Positions 9,857 to 18,225 of a DNA stretch of 64,000 nt are shown here, one piece after another. The position numbers were made by a program, and so were the translations under genes. Under the pieces are notes generated by a model. It was not told the DNA's origin. It searched no databases and saw only the letters and a program-made list of their open reading frames with translations. The first letter of the stretch is position 1; every line of letters starts with the position of its first letter. This DNA is from Nitrosomonas sp. HPC101. Lineage in GTDB: Bacteria; Pseudomonadota; Gammaproteobacteria; Burkholderiales; Nitrosomonadaceae. The stretch spans positions 186,001-250,000 of the forward strand of contig NZ_QRCC01000001.1 in the NCBI RefSeq assembly GCF_009833125.1, in the 5' to 3' direction.

Positions 9857-11212
9857 GTGGCTGAAATCAAGAAAGTTCTAGTCCCGGATATCGGGAATTT
9901 TGAAGATATCCCGGTCATCGAAATTATGGTTAAGCCTGGTGATAACGTACAGGTCGAAGATCCTTTAATCGTGCTGGAATCGGACAAAGCAACGGTTGAA
10001 GTACCTTCGCCCTACTCCGGGACAATTCAGAAAATCATGCTCCAGACAGGCAGCAAAGTCTCCAAGGATTCGGAAATTCTGACCATGGAGGTCATGCCCG
10101 GTGCAAATGACGAGGAAAAGGCGGCAACATCGCATGCACCCGCCACACCATCCGGATCGCAATCTGAACAAACACAGGCGGCCGAACCCAGTCAACCCAA
10201 AACGACAGCAGCAACCAAATCTGCAACCGCCGCGGTTGCAAAATCAACCATCTCGCCTCCTTCATTGCCGGAACCTGGTCAGGAAACCGGACAGCACGGC
10301 AAGATCATGCCTCATGCAAGCCCTTCGGTCAGACGATTTGCCCGGGAACTGGGAGTGGATCTAAACAAAGTGGTTGGTACCGGCCCCAAGCTGCGTATTC
10401 TCAAGGAAGATGTACAAGCCTTCGTTAAACAGGCTCTGGCGGGCGGACGTGGCAACGGAGGAGGCACACTCGATTTATTACCTTGGCCACATGTGGATTT
10501 TGCAAAATTCGGCCCAATCGAGCTGAAATCGCTGTCACGCATCCGGAAAATTTCGGGTGCCAACCTTCATCGTAACTGGGTCATGATTCCGCATGTCACA
10601 CAGTTCGATGAAGCAGATATCACCGACCTGGAAGCACTCAGAAAAACACACAATGAAACCCGGAAAAACGATGGCACCAAACTGACCATACTGGCCTTTC
10701 TCATCAAGGCAGTTACGGCTGCTCTGAAAAAATTCCCGGAATTTAACGCCTCTCTGGACAACTCCACGGAAGAAAGTCAGCTCATTATCAAGCATTACTA
10801 TCATTTGGGGTTTGCAGTCGATACGCCCAACGGGCTGGTGGTGCCGGTTATTCGGGACGCAGATCAGAAAGGCGTGATCAGTATCGCCGAAGAACTCGCC
10901 AGGCTGTCCTCTCTTGCCCGTGAAGGCAAATTAATGCCCAGTGACATGCAAGGTGCAAGTTTTACCATATCGAGCCTGGGTGGTATCGGTGGAACTGGCT
11001 TCACACCCATTATCAATGCGCCGGAAGTAGCCATTCTGGGCATTTCGCGCGCGAGCCTGAAACCAGTTTATCAGAATGAAAAACTGGTTCCACGCCTGAT
11101 GCTCCCGCTCTCGATATCCTACGATCACCGGGTCATTGACGGCGCAGCGGCCGCACGTTTCACGGTACATCTGGCCAGCATTCTGACAGATATGCGGCTT
11201 GCGCTGTTCTGA
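9857..11212 (+). CDS. aceF: Dihydrolipoamide acetyltransferase (PDH E2)
   Basis: A 451-residue E2 core of pyruvate dehydrogenase. It starts at GTG, supported by an AAGGAG site 5 bp upstream; the first residues (AEIKKVLVPDIG) begin the lipoyl domain. It has a single lipoyl domain (about 1-75, lipoyl Lys in ESDKATVEVPSP), an Ala/Pro/Thr/Gln-rich flexible linker (about 85-145), a peripheral subunit-binding domain (PHASPSVRRFARELGVDL, about 152-190) and the acetyltransferase domain ending in the catalytic SYDHRVIDGAAAARF. Many gammaproteobacterial AceF proteins carry two or three lipoyl domains; one is also known. It is expressed with aceE. Confidence 0.95.
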   Translation: MAEIKKVLVPDIGNFEDIPVIEIMVKPGDNVQVEDPLIVLESDKATVEVPSPYSGTIQKIMLQTGSKVSKDSEILTMEVMPGANDEEKAATSHAPATPSGSQSEQTQAAEPSQPKTTAATKSATAAVAKSTISPPSLPEPGQETGQHGKIMPHASPSVRRFARELGVDLNKVVGTGPKLRILKEDVQAFVKQALAGGRGNGGGTLDLLPWPHVDFAKFGPIELKSLSRIRKISGANLHRNWVMIPHVTQFDEADITDLEALRKTHNETRKNDGTKLTILAFLIKAVTAALKKFPEFNASLDNSTEESQLIIKHYYHLGFAVDTPNGLVVPVIRDADQKGVISIAEELARLSSLAREGKLMPSDMQGASFTISSLGGIGGTGFTPIINAPEVAILGISRASLKPVYQNEKLVPRLMLPLSISYDHRVIDGAAAARFTVHLASILTDMRLALF

Positions 11213-11263
11213 GTTACACAACTGATCAGGTACCGCAACGCCCGATACTCTATTTACCAGCAA

Positions 11264-11959
11264 ATGGCAGACACAAAAACATATGCGCTCATTGGAATTT
11301 ATGGTGGAACATTTGATCCCGTACATTACGGGCATCTGAGAATAGCCGAAGAACTGACAGAAATTTTACGACCAGACCATCTGCTTTTTTTACCCGCAGG
11401 CCACCCCAGGTTGCGCGACACACCTGCTGCCACCGGAGCATGCCGCGTTACCATGCTGCATACAGCTATTCGTGGAAATTCCATGTTTTCAGTGGATGAT
11501 CGTGAAACCAGACGTTCCGGTGAAACCTACAGCGTTGAATCATTGCAAGAAATCCGGCAAAAATACCAAACAAAACACGAAGGAAATAAGCGTGTTGCAC
11601 TGTGTTTCATCATTGGAGCGGATGCTTTTATCAAACTGCCACGCTGGTACCGTTGGCGTGAACTATTTGAATTATGCCACTTTGTCATTGCCAATCGTCC
11701 CGGCTCTGTTCCGATCGCCAACACATCCAGTCTACCCGACGAACTGAAGGATGCCTGCCGGGATCGCTGGATCACAACGGCTGATGAATTGAAAAATGCT
11801 CCCTTTGGCCTCATCTTTACAGCACCTACAACTTTGCTGGATATTTCATCCACCAGAATCAGAAACATCATTGCTTCAGGAAAAAGTGCACGTTATCTGC
11901 TGCCTGAGCCTGTTCTCAACTATATTGACAGGCATGACCTGTATGCCGGAGGAAAATGA
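11264..11959 (+). CDS. nadD: Nicotinate-nucleotide adenylyltransferase
   Basis: A 231-residue NadD that adenylates nicotinate mononucleotide in NAD synthesis. The nucleotidyltransferase signature GGTFDPVHYGHLR (HxGH) lies near residue 15, and the family motif ISSTRIRN lies near the C-terminus. Residues GADAFIKLPRWYRW match the conserved central part. It opens the typical run nadD-rsfS-rlmH-maf-rng and overlaps rsfS by an ATGA, implying translational coupling. It is slightly longer than the E. coli protein because of a short N-terminal extension before YALIGIYGG. Confidence 0.94.
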   Translation: MADTKTYALIGIYGGTFDPVHYGHLRIAEELTEILRPDHLLFLPAGHPRLRDTPAATGACRVTMLHTAIRGNSMFSVDDRETRRSGETYSVESLQEIRQKYQTKHEGNKRVALCFIIGADAFIKLPRWYRWRELFELCHFVIANRPGSVPIANTSSLPDELKDACRDRWITTADELKNAPFGLIFTAPTTLLDISSTRIRNIIASGKSARYLLPEPVLNYIDRHDLYAGGK

Positions 11960-12321
11960 AATCAACTGAAGAATTGCTAGAAATAGCCATTATGGCGCTG
12001 GAGGATATCAAGGCCGACAACATTCGTGTAATAGACGTCAGCAAGCTGACTGCGCTATTCGACACAATAATCATAGCCAGCGCTGACTCTGCACGCCAAA
12101 CCAGAGCGCTGGCCAGCCACGTGCAGGAAAAGATAAAAGCAGCTGGAGGAACCATTTACGGAACGGAAGGCGAACAAACAGGTGAATGGATGCTGGTTGA
12201 TCTGGGTGATATCGTTGTTCACATCATGCAACCGGCCATTCGCAGTCACTATAACCTGGAAGGACTATGGGCAGAACCTCTCTGGCAATCTTCCCAGGAA
12301 AATCCTGTTGCATATGGCTAG
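11956..12321 (+). CDS. rsfS: Ribosomal silencing factor RsfS
   Basis: A 121-residue RsfS/Iojap protein that binds ribosomal protein L14 and blocks subunit joining in stationary phase. The pattern DIKADNIRVIDVSKLTALFD, followed by ASADSARQTRALASHV and EGEQTGEWMLVDLGDIVVHI, is family-typical. The start overlaps the nadD stop (ATGA). After its stop comes a 240-bp gap holding a dispersed repeat (about 12333-12484) before rlmH, so the repeat splits an otherwise tight gene run. Confidence 0.94.
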   Translation: MKSTEELLEIAIMALEDIKADNIRVIDVSKLTALFDTIIIASADSARQTRALASHVQEKIKAAGGTIYGTEGEQTGEWMLVDLGDIVVHIMQPAIRSHYNLEGLWAEPLWQSSQENPVAYG

Positions 12322-12332
12322 AAATCCTCTCA

Positions 12333-12484
12333 GGAGCTCCTGCAAAACTATCTGCATCGCCATTTTTGCGTTAAGAATCGGGGCAAAATACTCATTGAGT
12401 ACATATAGACTCCGCTTTTCCACCGACTTTTACCTTGAACAGACTGTCTCGTTAGCCTTTCTCAAAAACTCCCTGAAAAACCTG
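12333..12484. repeat. Dispersed MITE-like repeat, copy A (degenerate)
   Basis: This stretch shares its layout and much of its sequence with 32275-32417 and 46022-46161. Shared parts are the left end CTGCAAAACTATCTGC, a TTTTTGCGTT block, a centre around AAAATACTCATT...ACTCCGCTTTT, the block CCGACTTTTACCTTGAAC and the block ACTGTCTCGTTA. The internal AAAGTCGGC arm is mutated here and the right end is poorly preserved, so the right border is approximate. It lies between rsfS and rlmH. Confidence 0.65.
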
Positions 12485-12561
12485 AACTGCAGAGAAGTCG
12501 TGCTGCTTCATGTCCAAATTTGCCTACATAGATGGAGCTCACGTGCATTTCCATCTGCATT

Positions 12562-13029
12562 ATGAAATTTCATATTCTGGCAATCGGCAACAAAATGCCG
12601 GATTGGATCAAAAAGGGATATATGGAATACAGCCAGCGCATGCCCAGGGAAGCAGGGTTGCTGCTGATGGAAATCAAACCGGAAAAACGGGTTGGAAAAA
12701 AGACCGAACAACTACTACAAGCGGAGAGCGAGTGTATCCGTAGCGCTTTACCTCCCGGATGCCGCATCGTTGTTCTGGATGAATCAGGTAAACAGGTTAC
12801 TACTGTCAGGCTGGCTGAATTAATGATCAACTGGATGGAATCCGGACGGGATGTGGCATTCATCATCGGAGGGGCAGATGGGCTGCATCAGGACATCAAG
12901 CAAATGGCTCACGAAAAGTTGGCGCTTTCTGCCATGACACTCCCGCACGGACTGGTCAGAGTATTGCTGGCGGAACAACTTTACCGGGCATTTTCCATCA
13001 ACCGAAATCACCCCTACCACCGTGCATAA
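12562..13029 (+). CDS. rlmH: 23S rRNA pseudouridine-1915 N3-methyltransferase RlmH
   Basis: A 155-residue SPOUT methyltransferase modifying pseudouridine 1915 in helix 69 of 23S rRNA. The start at 12562 ([15 protein letters not shown]) is the family-typical N-terminus; an upstream in-frame ATG at 12532 would add 10 unconserved residues. Conserved parts are FIIGGADGL (SAM-binding trefoil knot) and the C-terminal [16 protein letters not shown] followed by HPYHR. Length equals the family norm. It belongs to the nadD-rsfS-rlmH-maf-rng run. Confidence 0.95.
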   Translation: MKFHILAIGNKMPDWIKKGYMEYSQRMPREAGLLLMEIKPEKRVGKKTEQLLQAESECIRSALPPGCRIVVLDESGKQVTTVRLAELMINWMESGRDVAFIIGGADGLHQDIKQMAHEKLALSAMTLPHGLVRVLLAEQLYRAFSINRNHPYHRA

Positions 13030-13078
13030 TCTGTAATCCTATTGTAAAGTTGCAACTACAGGTTGCATCGCATTACTC

Positions 13079-13732
13079 ATGGAAACATATCTTAAGGCTT
13101 GTCCAGGAATGTTTACTACATCTGGCAATTATATTTATCTGGTATCACGCAGTGTCCGCAGACGCGATCTGCTCAGACAGATCGGCATCAAATGCACCAT
13201 ATTGCTTATGCGGGAAACGCTATCTCGTCCGGCTGATGTGGATGAAACGCCCGCTCCAGGAGAATCTCCGGCCGATTACGTCTACAGAATCACCCATACG
13301 AAGACAGAAGCTGGTTTGCTGCGTCTAAAGCAACGCAATCTGCCTGTTCGGCCCGTGCTGGCCGCAGATACCATCGTTGTGCTGGATGGTCGTATTCTGG
13401 GAAAACCGAAAAATACCGGGCACGCGGAAGAAATGTTGCGTGCACTCTCCGGGCAGGAACACCAAGTCCATACAGCAGTCGGGCTGGCATTCCAGGGAGA
13501 GATCAGATTACGTTTATCGACAACGACCGTTCGGTTCCGGGATATCAGTTCGCACGAAATTCAGGCTTATATTGCTAGCAATGAAGCCCATGACAAGGCA
13601 GGCGCTTACGCCATTCAGGGAAAAGCAGCTGCCTTTATCATCAGTATTAACGGGAGTTACAGCGGCGTGGTCGGACTACCACTATTTGAAACCGCCCAAC
13701 TGCTGGAAGAAACAGGAATCCCCATTTTCTGA
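13079..13732 (+). CDS. maf: Maf-family nucleotide pyrophosphatase
   Basis: A Maf/HAM1-superfamily pyrophosphatase acting on dTTP/UTP or modified nucleotides. Motifs seen are IYLVSRSVRRRDLLRQIGI, where family members usually read LASxSPRR (here Ala is Val and Pro is Val), VLAADTIVVLDG, GKPKN and DKAGAYAIQGKAAAFI with GVVGLPLFET. The start is uncertain: ATG 13079 gives 217 residues, ATG 13109 gives 207, and neither has a good ribosome site. The shorter form is nearer the family length. It is followed after 33 bp by rng, as in other Betaproteobacteria. Confidence 0.88.
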   Translation: METYLKACPGMFTTSGNYIYLVSRSVRRRDLLRQIGIKCTILLMRETLSRPADVDETPAPGESPADYVYRITHTKTEAGLLRLKQRNLPVRPVLAADTIVVLDGRILGKPKNTGHAEEMLRALSGQEHQVHTAVGLAFQGEIRLRLSTTTVRFRDISSHEIQAYIASNEAHDKAGAYAIQGKAAAFIISINGSYSGVVGLPLFETAQLLEETGIPIF

Positions 13733-13765
13733 AATGAGCATCAATATAGCCGGATCCCAGTTTAT

Positions 13766-15088
13766 ATGAACAGCGAGATTCTTATCAATGTCACCCCGCA
13801 GGAAACGCGTGTGGCTATCATAGAGCAGGGAATCACACAGGAGTTGCACATTGAACGCACCAGCAGCCGTGGCATCGTCGGCAATATTTATAACGGACGT
13901 GTCAGCCGTGTCTTACCCGGCATGCAGTCGGCCTTTATCGATATTGGTCTCGAACGGGCTGCATTTCTGCATGTAGCGGATATCCACGGATCAGGCCAGA
14001 CCGAACACAACAAGCCGATAGAACAGCTCCTGTCCGAAGGCAGCAACATCCTCGTACAAGTGGTCAAGGATGCAATCGGCATAAAAGGAGCCAGGCTCTC
14101 CACCCAGATCAGTCTTGCAGGACGCTTACTGGTCTATTTGCCGCAAGAATCCTACATTGGCGTATCCCAGCGCATCGAGGATAACAACGAGCGTGAGTCA
14201 CTACGCCTGAAATTACAGAACATTCTTCCACCCGATTCTTCTGGCGGCTACATTATCCGGACCATGGCCGAAACCGCCGAGGAACCGGAACTACAAACGG
14301 ATATCGTTTATCTGCACAAGCTCTGGCAGGATATCCAGAAAAAAGCGTTTACTACTTCCCCACCTTCCCTGCTTTATCAGGATCTGGATCTGAGCCACCG
14401 GGTGCTGCGTGATTTTGTAAACGCCGATACTTACCGGGTTCGGGTTGATTCACGCGAAACTCACCAGAAGCTGACCACCTTCGCTCAAGAATATATGATG
14501 AGCGATATGGAAAAAATCAGTCACTACACTGGAGAGCGGCCATTGTTCGATTTATACGGTGTCGAACTGGAAATTGAGAAATCACTGGCACAACGTGTAG
14601 ACCTGAAGTCCGGAGGATACGTCATCATCGACCAGACCGAAGCACTCACCACGATCGATTTCATCGACATGGATCGCGAAGAACACCGCACTGCCGTACT
14701 GGCTGAATTCAATAAAACCCTGCAGAAAGATCGAACCAAGATGACCGTTAACGGCTTCACTGCGCTGGGTCTAGTCGAAATGACTCGCAAACGCACACGC
14801 GAAAGCCTGGCACAAATCCTTTGTGAAACCTGCCCCACCTGTCAGGGACGCGGAGAAATCAGGACAGCGCAAACCATCTGCTATGAAATTTTGCGTGAAC
14901 TGTTACGAGAATCCAGACAATTCAATGCCAAAGAGTTTCGTATCCTGGCTTCGCAACCGGTAATCGATCTATTTCTGGATGAGGAATCCCAGAGTCTCGC
15001 TCAACTGGGAGATTTCATCGCTCGGCCAATAGGATTACAGGTGGGCACTTCCTACACACAGGAGCAGTACGACGTAATCCTCATTTGA
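13766..15088 (+). CDS. rng: Ribonuclease G with internal deletion in the catalytic core
   Basis: An RNase E/G-family endoribonuclease that matures rRNA 5' ends and cuts mRNA. The N-terminal S1 region (GNIYNGRVSRVLPGMQSAFIDIG), the middle part and the Zn-link CPTCQGRG are present. The protein is 440 residues, whereas the family has about 485. The loss is local: relatives read EALTTIDVNTGG... and some 40 residues later IIDFIDM, but here the sequence runs directly EALTTIDFIDMDREEHR (around 14640-14680). About 43 residues, or 129 nt, are missing in frame. The missing part includes the VNTGG loop; in RNase E numbering D303, N305 and D346 form the Mg site, and only one of these aspartates can remain. 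Activity is doubtful. Confidence 0.9.
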   Translation: MNSEILINVTPQETRVAIIEQGITQELHIERTSSRGIVGNIYNGRVSRVLPGMQSAFIDIGLERAAFLHVADIHGSGQTEHNKPIEQLLSEGSNILVQVVKDAIGIKGARLSTQISLAGRLLVYLPQESYIGVSQRIEDNNERESLRLKLQNILPPDSSGGYIIRTMAETAEEPELQTDIVYLHKLWQDIQKKAFTTSPPSLLYQDLDLSHRVLRDFVNADTYRVRVDSRETHQKLTTFAQEYMMSDMEKISHYTGERPLFDLYGVELEIEKSLAQRVDLKSGGYVIIDQTEALTTIDFIDMDREEHRTAVLAEFNKTLQKDRTKMTVNGFTALGLVEMTRKRTRESLAQILCETCPTCQGRGEIRTAQTICYEILRELLRESRQFNAKEFRILASQPVIDLFLDEESQSLAQLGDFIARPIGLQVGTSYTQEQYDVILI

Positions 15089-15098
15089 ATACCCTCCC

Positions 15099-15115
15099 TG
15101 CGACAAAATGTCGCA
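15099..15115 (+). terminator. Short hairpin after rng (possible terminator)
   Basis: TGCGACA - AAA - TGTCGCA forms a 7-bp perfect stem 11 bp after the rng stop. The following bases TTGTATAT are only weakly U-rich, so it is a poor intrinsic terminator and may only protect the mRNA 3' end. Confidence 0.35.
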
Positions 15116-15167
15116 TTGTATATCACATCGGGTTGATCTAAAATTTCAAACAGGGTAACCAAGGTAT

Positions 15168-15182
15168 TGATAATCGTTATCA
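15168..15182. promoter_or_regulatory. Fur-box-like palindrome upstream of tonB-exbBD
   Basis: TGATAATCGTTATCA is a perfect 15-bp palindrome matching the core of the Fur consensus (GATAAT...ATTATC). It lies about 120 bp upstream of tonB. It is nested inside a second, imperfect inverted repeat (GTAACCAA about 15155-15162 and TTGGTAAC about 15186-15193). Iron-dependent repression of tonB-exbBD is the expected role. Confidence 0.6.
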
Positions 15183-15302
15183 GTTTTGGTAACATTTGCA
15201 ATTGGCATCCAGAAGTCCAGAGTCAGACTGGTCAGGTATTTTATAAGCGATTTCAAATGGTTAACCCTGTAACCATGCAACTCACAAGCACCTATATAGC
15301 AT

Positions 15303-16025
15303 ATGACTAAAATCCGTCATAAACCGGTTCTTACCGGACTCTCTCTTTTCGGTTTTCTATTAGTAGTGGCAGCGCATGCTGCCGTGCTTTATGGCTTATG
15401 GCATTATCGCTTCAGCACCACGCATCCGGATACGATCACGCTCTATGCACAATTCATTGCCCCTCCTGAGAAACAGGAAGAAGCCGCTAAAGCGCCCGAG
15501 GTAGAATTGAAGGCAGAACATGCACCTCCTCAGGTAAAACCCACTCCCCCCGTCAAAAAAGTACAACCCCAGCCCAAGCGCCAGCTCGTCGCTAAAGCAC
15601 CTGCCATTACTCCTCAGGAATACGTTGCCCCCCCGATTGAAGAACATAAACCGGAGCCAGAACCTGAGCCGGAAGAAAAAACAGTCACTGAACCGATAGC
15701 AGCAGCAAAACCTGCGCAAATGCCGACAGGTCCTGTTTCCTTGTCTTCTGAACTCTCAGTTTCCTGCCCTGATCTGGCCAGACCCTCCTATCCTGCTCTA
15801 TCCCGCCGCCTGGGCGAAGAAGGAAAACTGGTACTCCAGGTGGAGCTGGATGAAACGGGACGGATAGGCAAAACCAAAGTCATCCAAAGCAGTGGTTATT
15901 CAAGACTGGACAACGCTGCTCTGTCAGCTGTCAAAACCTGGCGTTGCCAACCGGCAACGCGTAATGGTCAACCTGTACCGGCAGTTGCCCTGCAACCTTT
16001 TAATTTTGTTATTGAAGGAAGTTAA
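15303..16025 (+). CDS. tonB: Energy transducer TonB
   Basis: A 240-residue TonB that carries proton-motive energy from ExbBD across the periplasm to outer-membrane siderophore and metal receptors. It has one N-terminal membrane helix (about 12-33, GLSLFGFLLVVAAHAAVLYG), a long Pro/Lys/Glu-rich spacer (about 50-145) and a C-terminal TonB domain (from CPDLARPSYPALSRRLGEEG, with GYSRLDNAALSAVKTWRCQP and NGQPVPAVALQPFNF). Two Cys flank the C-terminal domain (CPDL and WRCQP). It is the first gene of tonB-exbB-exbD and lies behind a Fur-box-like palindrome. Confidence 0.95.
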   Translation: MTKIRHKPVLTGLSLFGFLLVVAAHAAVLYGLWHYRFSTTHPDTITLYAQFIAPPEKQEEAAKAPEVELKAEHAPPQVKPTPPVKKVQPQPKRQLVAKAPAITPQEYVAPPIEEHKPEPEPEPEEKTVTEPIAAAKPAQMPTGPVSLSSELSVSCPDLARPSYPALSRRLGEEGKLVLQVELDETGRIGKTKVIQSSGYSRLDNAALSAVKTWRCQPATRNGQPVPAVALQPFNFVIEGS

Positions 16026-16028
16026 TTG

Positions 16029-16817
16029 ATGGAAAAAACACTGGGCTTCTCTAATTTCCTGACGCAGGTTGACCCTGTTGGAATGAGTGTACTGATACTG
16101 CTGCTTGCCTTATCAGTGGCAAGCTGGTACTTGATCATAACCAAAAGTATCAGCAACACGATTGCTTCGCGCCGTGCAAAAGCTTTTCTCAAGCATTTCT
16201 GGCGCATTGATTCAGTGCCTCAACTTAAAGCAGAGATTGGTGCTATGACTGAAAATCATGCATTCGTCCAGCTCGCCAAAACGGCATTAACTTCCACCGC
16301 AAATTCACAACGACACGGACTGGAGAAACTGGCAACAGCCGGTGATACAAATGAGCTGCTCACCCGTTCATTGCGCAACAGTCTGGATCAGGAAGCCGCC
16401 CGCATCGAATACGGTCTCACTATCATTGCCTCAGCGGGTTCCTCTGCACCCTATATCGGACTGTTCGGCACAGTTTGGGGCATTTATCATGCCCTGATTC
16501 AGATCGGCCTGTCCGGTCAGGGCACGCTGGACAAAGTAGCCGGACCAGTGGGCGAAGCACTCATCATGACTGCCCTGGGCCTGGCAGTCGCCATTCCCGC
16601 TGTACTGGCCTACAATGCCTTTATACGACGCAATCGCTTATGGATGGCTCAGCTGGATGATTTCGCACATGATCTCTACACCATCATGACAACGGGCAGC
16701 AAATCCAGCGAAGAAAACAATCAAAAAGCACCGGCACCAGTAACCTCGCAACATGCCCAGACAGCAGAGTCAAGTAGCACACCAGTAGGAATCACCCACG
16801 GAGAGAGGCAGCACTAA
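16029..16817 (+). CDS. exbB: ExbB, TonB-system proton channel subunit
   Basis: A MotA/TolQ/ExbB-family inner-membrane protein of 262 residues. Three membrane segments are visible: about 18-38 (MSVLILLLALSVASWYLII), 135-160 (ASAGSSAPYIGLFGTVWGIY) and 175-195 (GEALIMTALGLAVAIPAVLAY). The second and third carry the family signature APYIGLFGTVWGI. The start is ATG 16029, 3 bp after the tonB stop; the codon before it is TTG and was not used. The hydrophilic C-terminal tail rich in Ser, Thr and Gln is longer than usual. It overlaps exbD by one base (TAATG). Confidence 0.95.
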   Translation: MEKTLGFSNFLTQVDPVGMSVLILLLALSVASWYLIITKSISNTIASRRAKAFLKHFWRIDSVPQLKAEIGAMTENHAFVQLAKTALTSTANSQRHGLEKLATAGDTNELLTRSLRNSLDQEAARIEYGLTIIASAGSSAPYIGLFGTVWGIYHALIQIGLSGQGTLDKVAGPVGEALIMTALGLAVAIPAVLAYNAFIRRNRLWMAQLDDFAHDLYTIMTTGSKSSEENNQKAPAPVTSQHAQTAESSSTPVGITHGERQH

Positions 16818-17251
16818 TGGCTTTTGGCGATTCAACCCGTTATCAGAGCAAAACGGCCATGACCGAAATCAACGTAGTCCCGCTGGTGGATGTCATGCTG
16901 GTATTGCTGATTATTTTCATGATTACAGCCCCCCTGCTAACGCACTCGGTCAAGGTTGATTTACCCAAGGCATCAAGCTCCCCCAATCTGACCCAGCCGG
17001 AACATATCGAATTGGCCATACGTGCAGACGGTAGTTTTTACTGGGGTGGAGAACAGATCACACTGGACCAGCTACCTGCACGCTTTACCGAAGCAGTTAA
17101 AAAATCTGATAAAACTGAGTTACATATTCGTGCTGACCGTGACACACACTATGAACTCGTAGCCAAGATCATGAGTATTGCTGCCACGGCAGGACTGATA
17201 CGCATTGGTTTTGTGACTGATCCGACCGAAAGCAACCCTGATACCCCCTGA
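16817..17251 (+). CDS. exbD: ExbD, TonB-system proton channel subunit
   Basis: A 144-residue ExbD/TolR-family protein. A short cytoplasmic N-terminus (MTEINVVPLVDVMLVLLIIF) leads into a single membrane helix carrying the essential proton-path Asp (in PLVDVML), followed by a periplasmic domain ending in IRIGFVTDP. The start overlaps the exbB stop. With ExbB and TonB it completes one energising complex; no TonB-dependent receptor gene is nearby. Confidence 0.95.
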   Translation: MAFGDSTRYQSKTAMTEINVVPLVDVMLVLLIIFMITAPLLTHSVKVDLPKASSSPNLTQPEHIELAIRADGSFYWGGEQITLDQLPARFTEAVKKSDKTELHIRADRDTHYELVAKIMSIAATAGLIRIGFVTDPTESNPDTP

Positions 17252-17282
17252 CAAACACCAGGGTTTACTCCGTCCGGCAAAC

Positions 17283-17337
17283 AATACTGTCAGTATTACT
17301 CATGCCCAATTCAGTCACGAAACAAGAATCGGGCATG
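17283..17337. other. Two inverted repeats downstream of exbD
   Basis: A perfect palindrome AATACTG-T-CAGTATT (17283-17297) is followed by the pair CATGCCC (17301-17307) and GGGCATG (17331-17337). They lie between convergent exbD and rlmB, 30 bp after exbD. Neither is followed by a clear T-run, so bidirectional termination is only a guess. Confidence 0.35.
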
Positions 17338-17446
17338 AAAGCCAATCTCAAATTATTTCCGACACAAACAACTTTACGGCAGCAAAAATCAGACAAGATG
17401 CGACAAGTGGGTTCGCTCCCAACTATATTTTCCCCAAACTGGATAT

Positions 17447-18199
17447 TTAGCTGATTTCTGATCTCTGCGAATACTGGCGATGGGTTTCAAACAGACAGAT
17501 CCCTGCACTGACTGATACATTCAGGCTTTCGATACTGCCGCTCATCGGGATGCGCACCAGCTGATCACAGGTTTCGCGGGTCAGGCGGCGCATCCCTTCT
17601 CCCTCAGCGCCCAATACCCAAGCGATGGGCCCGGTCAGCGTAATTAAATCAAGCGCGTCGGGCGCATCGGCAGTCGTACCCACAATCCAGATACCTTCTT
17701 CCTTTAGTTCACGCAGGGTTCTGGCCAGATTGGTCACAGCAAAGAAGGGAACCGTATCTGCCGCGCCACTGGCAACTTTATGTACCGTTGCTGATAAACC
17801 GACTGCCCGATCCTTGGGAGCCACGACCGCATGCACGCCAAACGCATCGGCAACACGCAAGCATGCCCCCAGATTGTGCGGATCCTTGACACCATCCAGC
17901 ACCAGCAGCAATGCTGGCTCGGTCAATCCATCCAATAAATCCTCAAGTGCCGTGTATTGCTGCAGCTTCATCACATGGGCAGCCACTCCCTGATGATGGG
18001 TAGTGCCAGTCATTCGGCAAAGCCGATCCTGATGACAGAGAATCAGGCGCGTGGAAGTGGTTTCAGCCAGACGGATTAAATCACGCGCCCGCTGGTCCTG
18101 TCGATTTTCATCCAGATAAATTTCCCTGATGCTGTCCGGGTGTTGCCGCAAACGGCTGGTAATGGCATGAAAACCAAAAATATACTGGGCGTGAGTCAT
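17447..18199 (-). CDS. rlmB: 23S rRNA Gm2251 2'-O-methyltransferase RlmB
   Basis: A 250-residue SpoU-family SPOUT methyltransferase that 2'-O-methylates G2251 in the 23S rRNA P-loop. The N-terminal substrate-binding domain starts AQYIFGFHAITSRLRQHPD. Catalytic motifs are LVLDGVKDPHNLGACLRVADAFGV (motif 1 with Asn), WVLGAEGEGMRRLTRETCD and the C-terminal IPMSGSIESLNVSVSAGICLFE. It lies 26 bp downstream of rnr on the same strand, the usual rnr-rlmB operon. Confidence 0.95.
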   Translation of the reverse strand: MTHAQYIFGFHAITSRLRQHPDSIREIYLDENRQDQRARDLIRLAETTSTRLILCHQDRLCRMTGTTHHQGVAAHVMKLQQYTALEDLLDGLTEPALLLVLDGVKDPHNLGACLRVADAFGVHAVVAPKDRAVGLSATVHKVASGAADTVPFFAVTNLARTLRELKEEGIWIVGTTADAPDALDLITLTGPIAWVLGAEGEGMRRLTRETCDQLVRIPMSGSIESLNVSVSAGICLFETHRQYSQRSEIS

Positions 18200-18225
18200 G
18201 GTGACTAAAATAGGGAAAGTGAATA

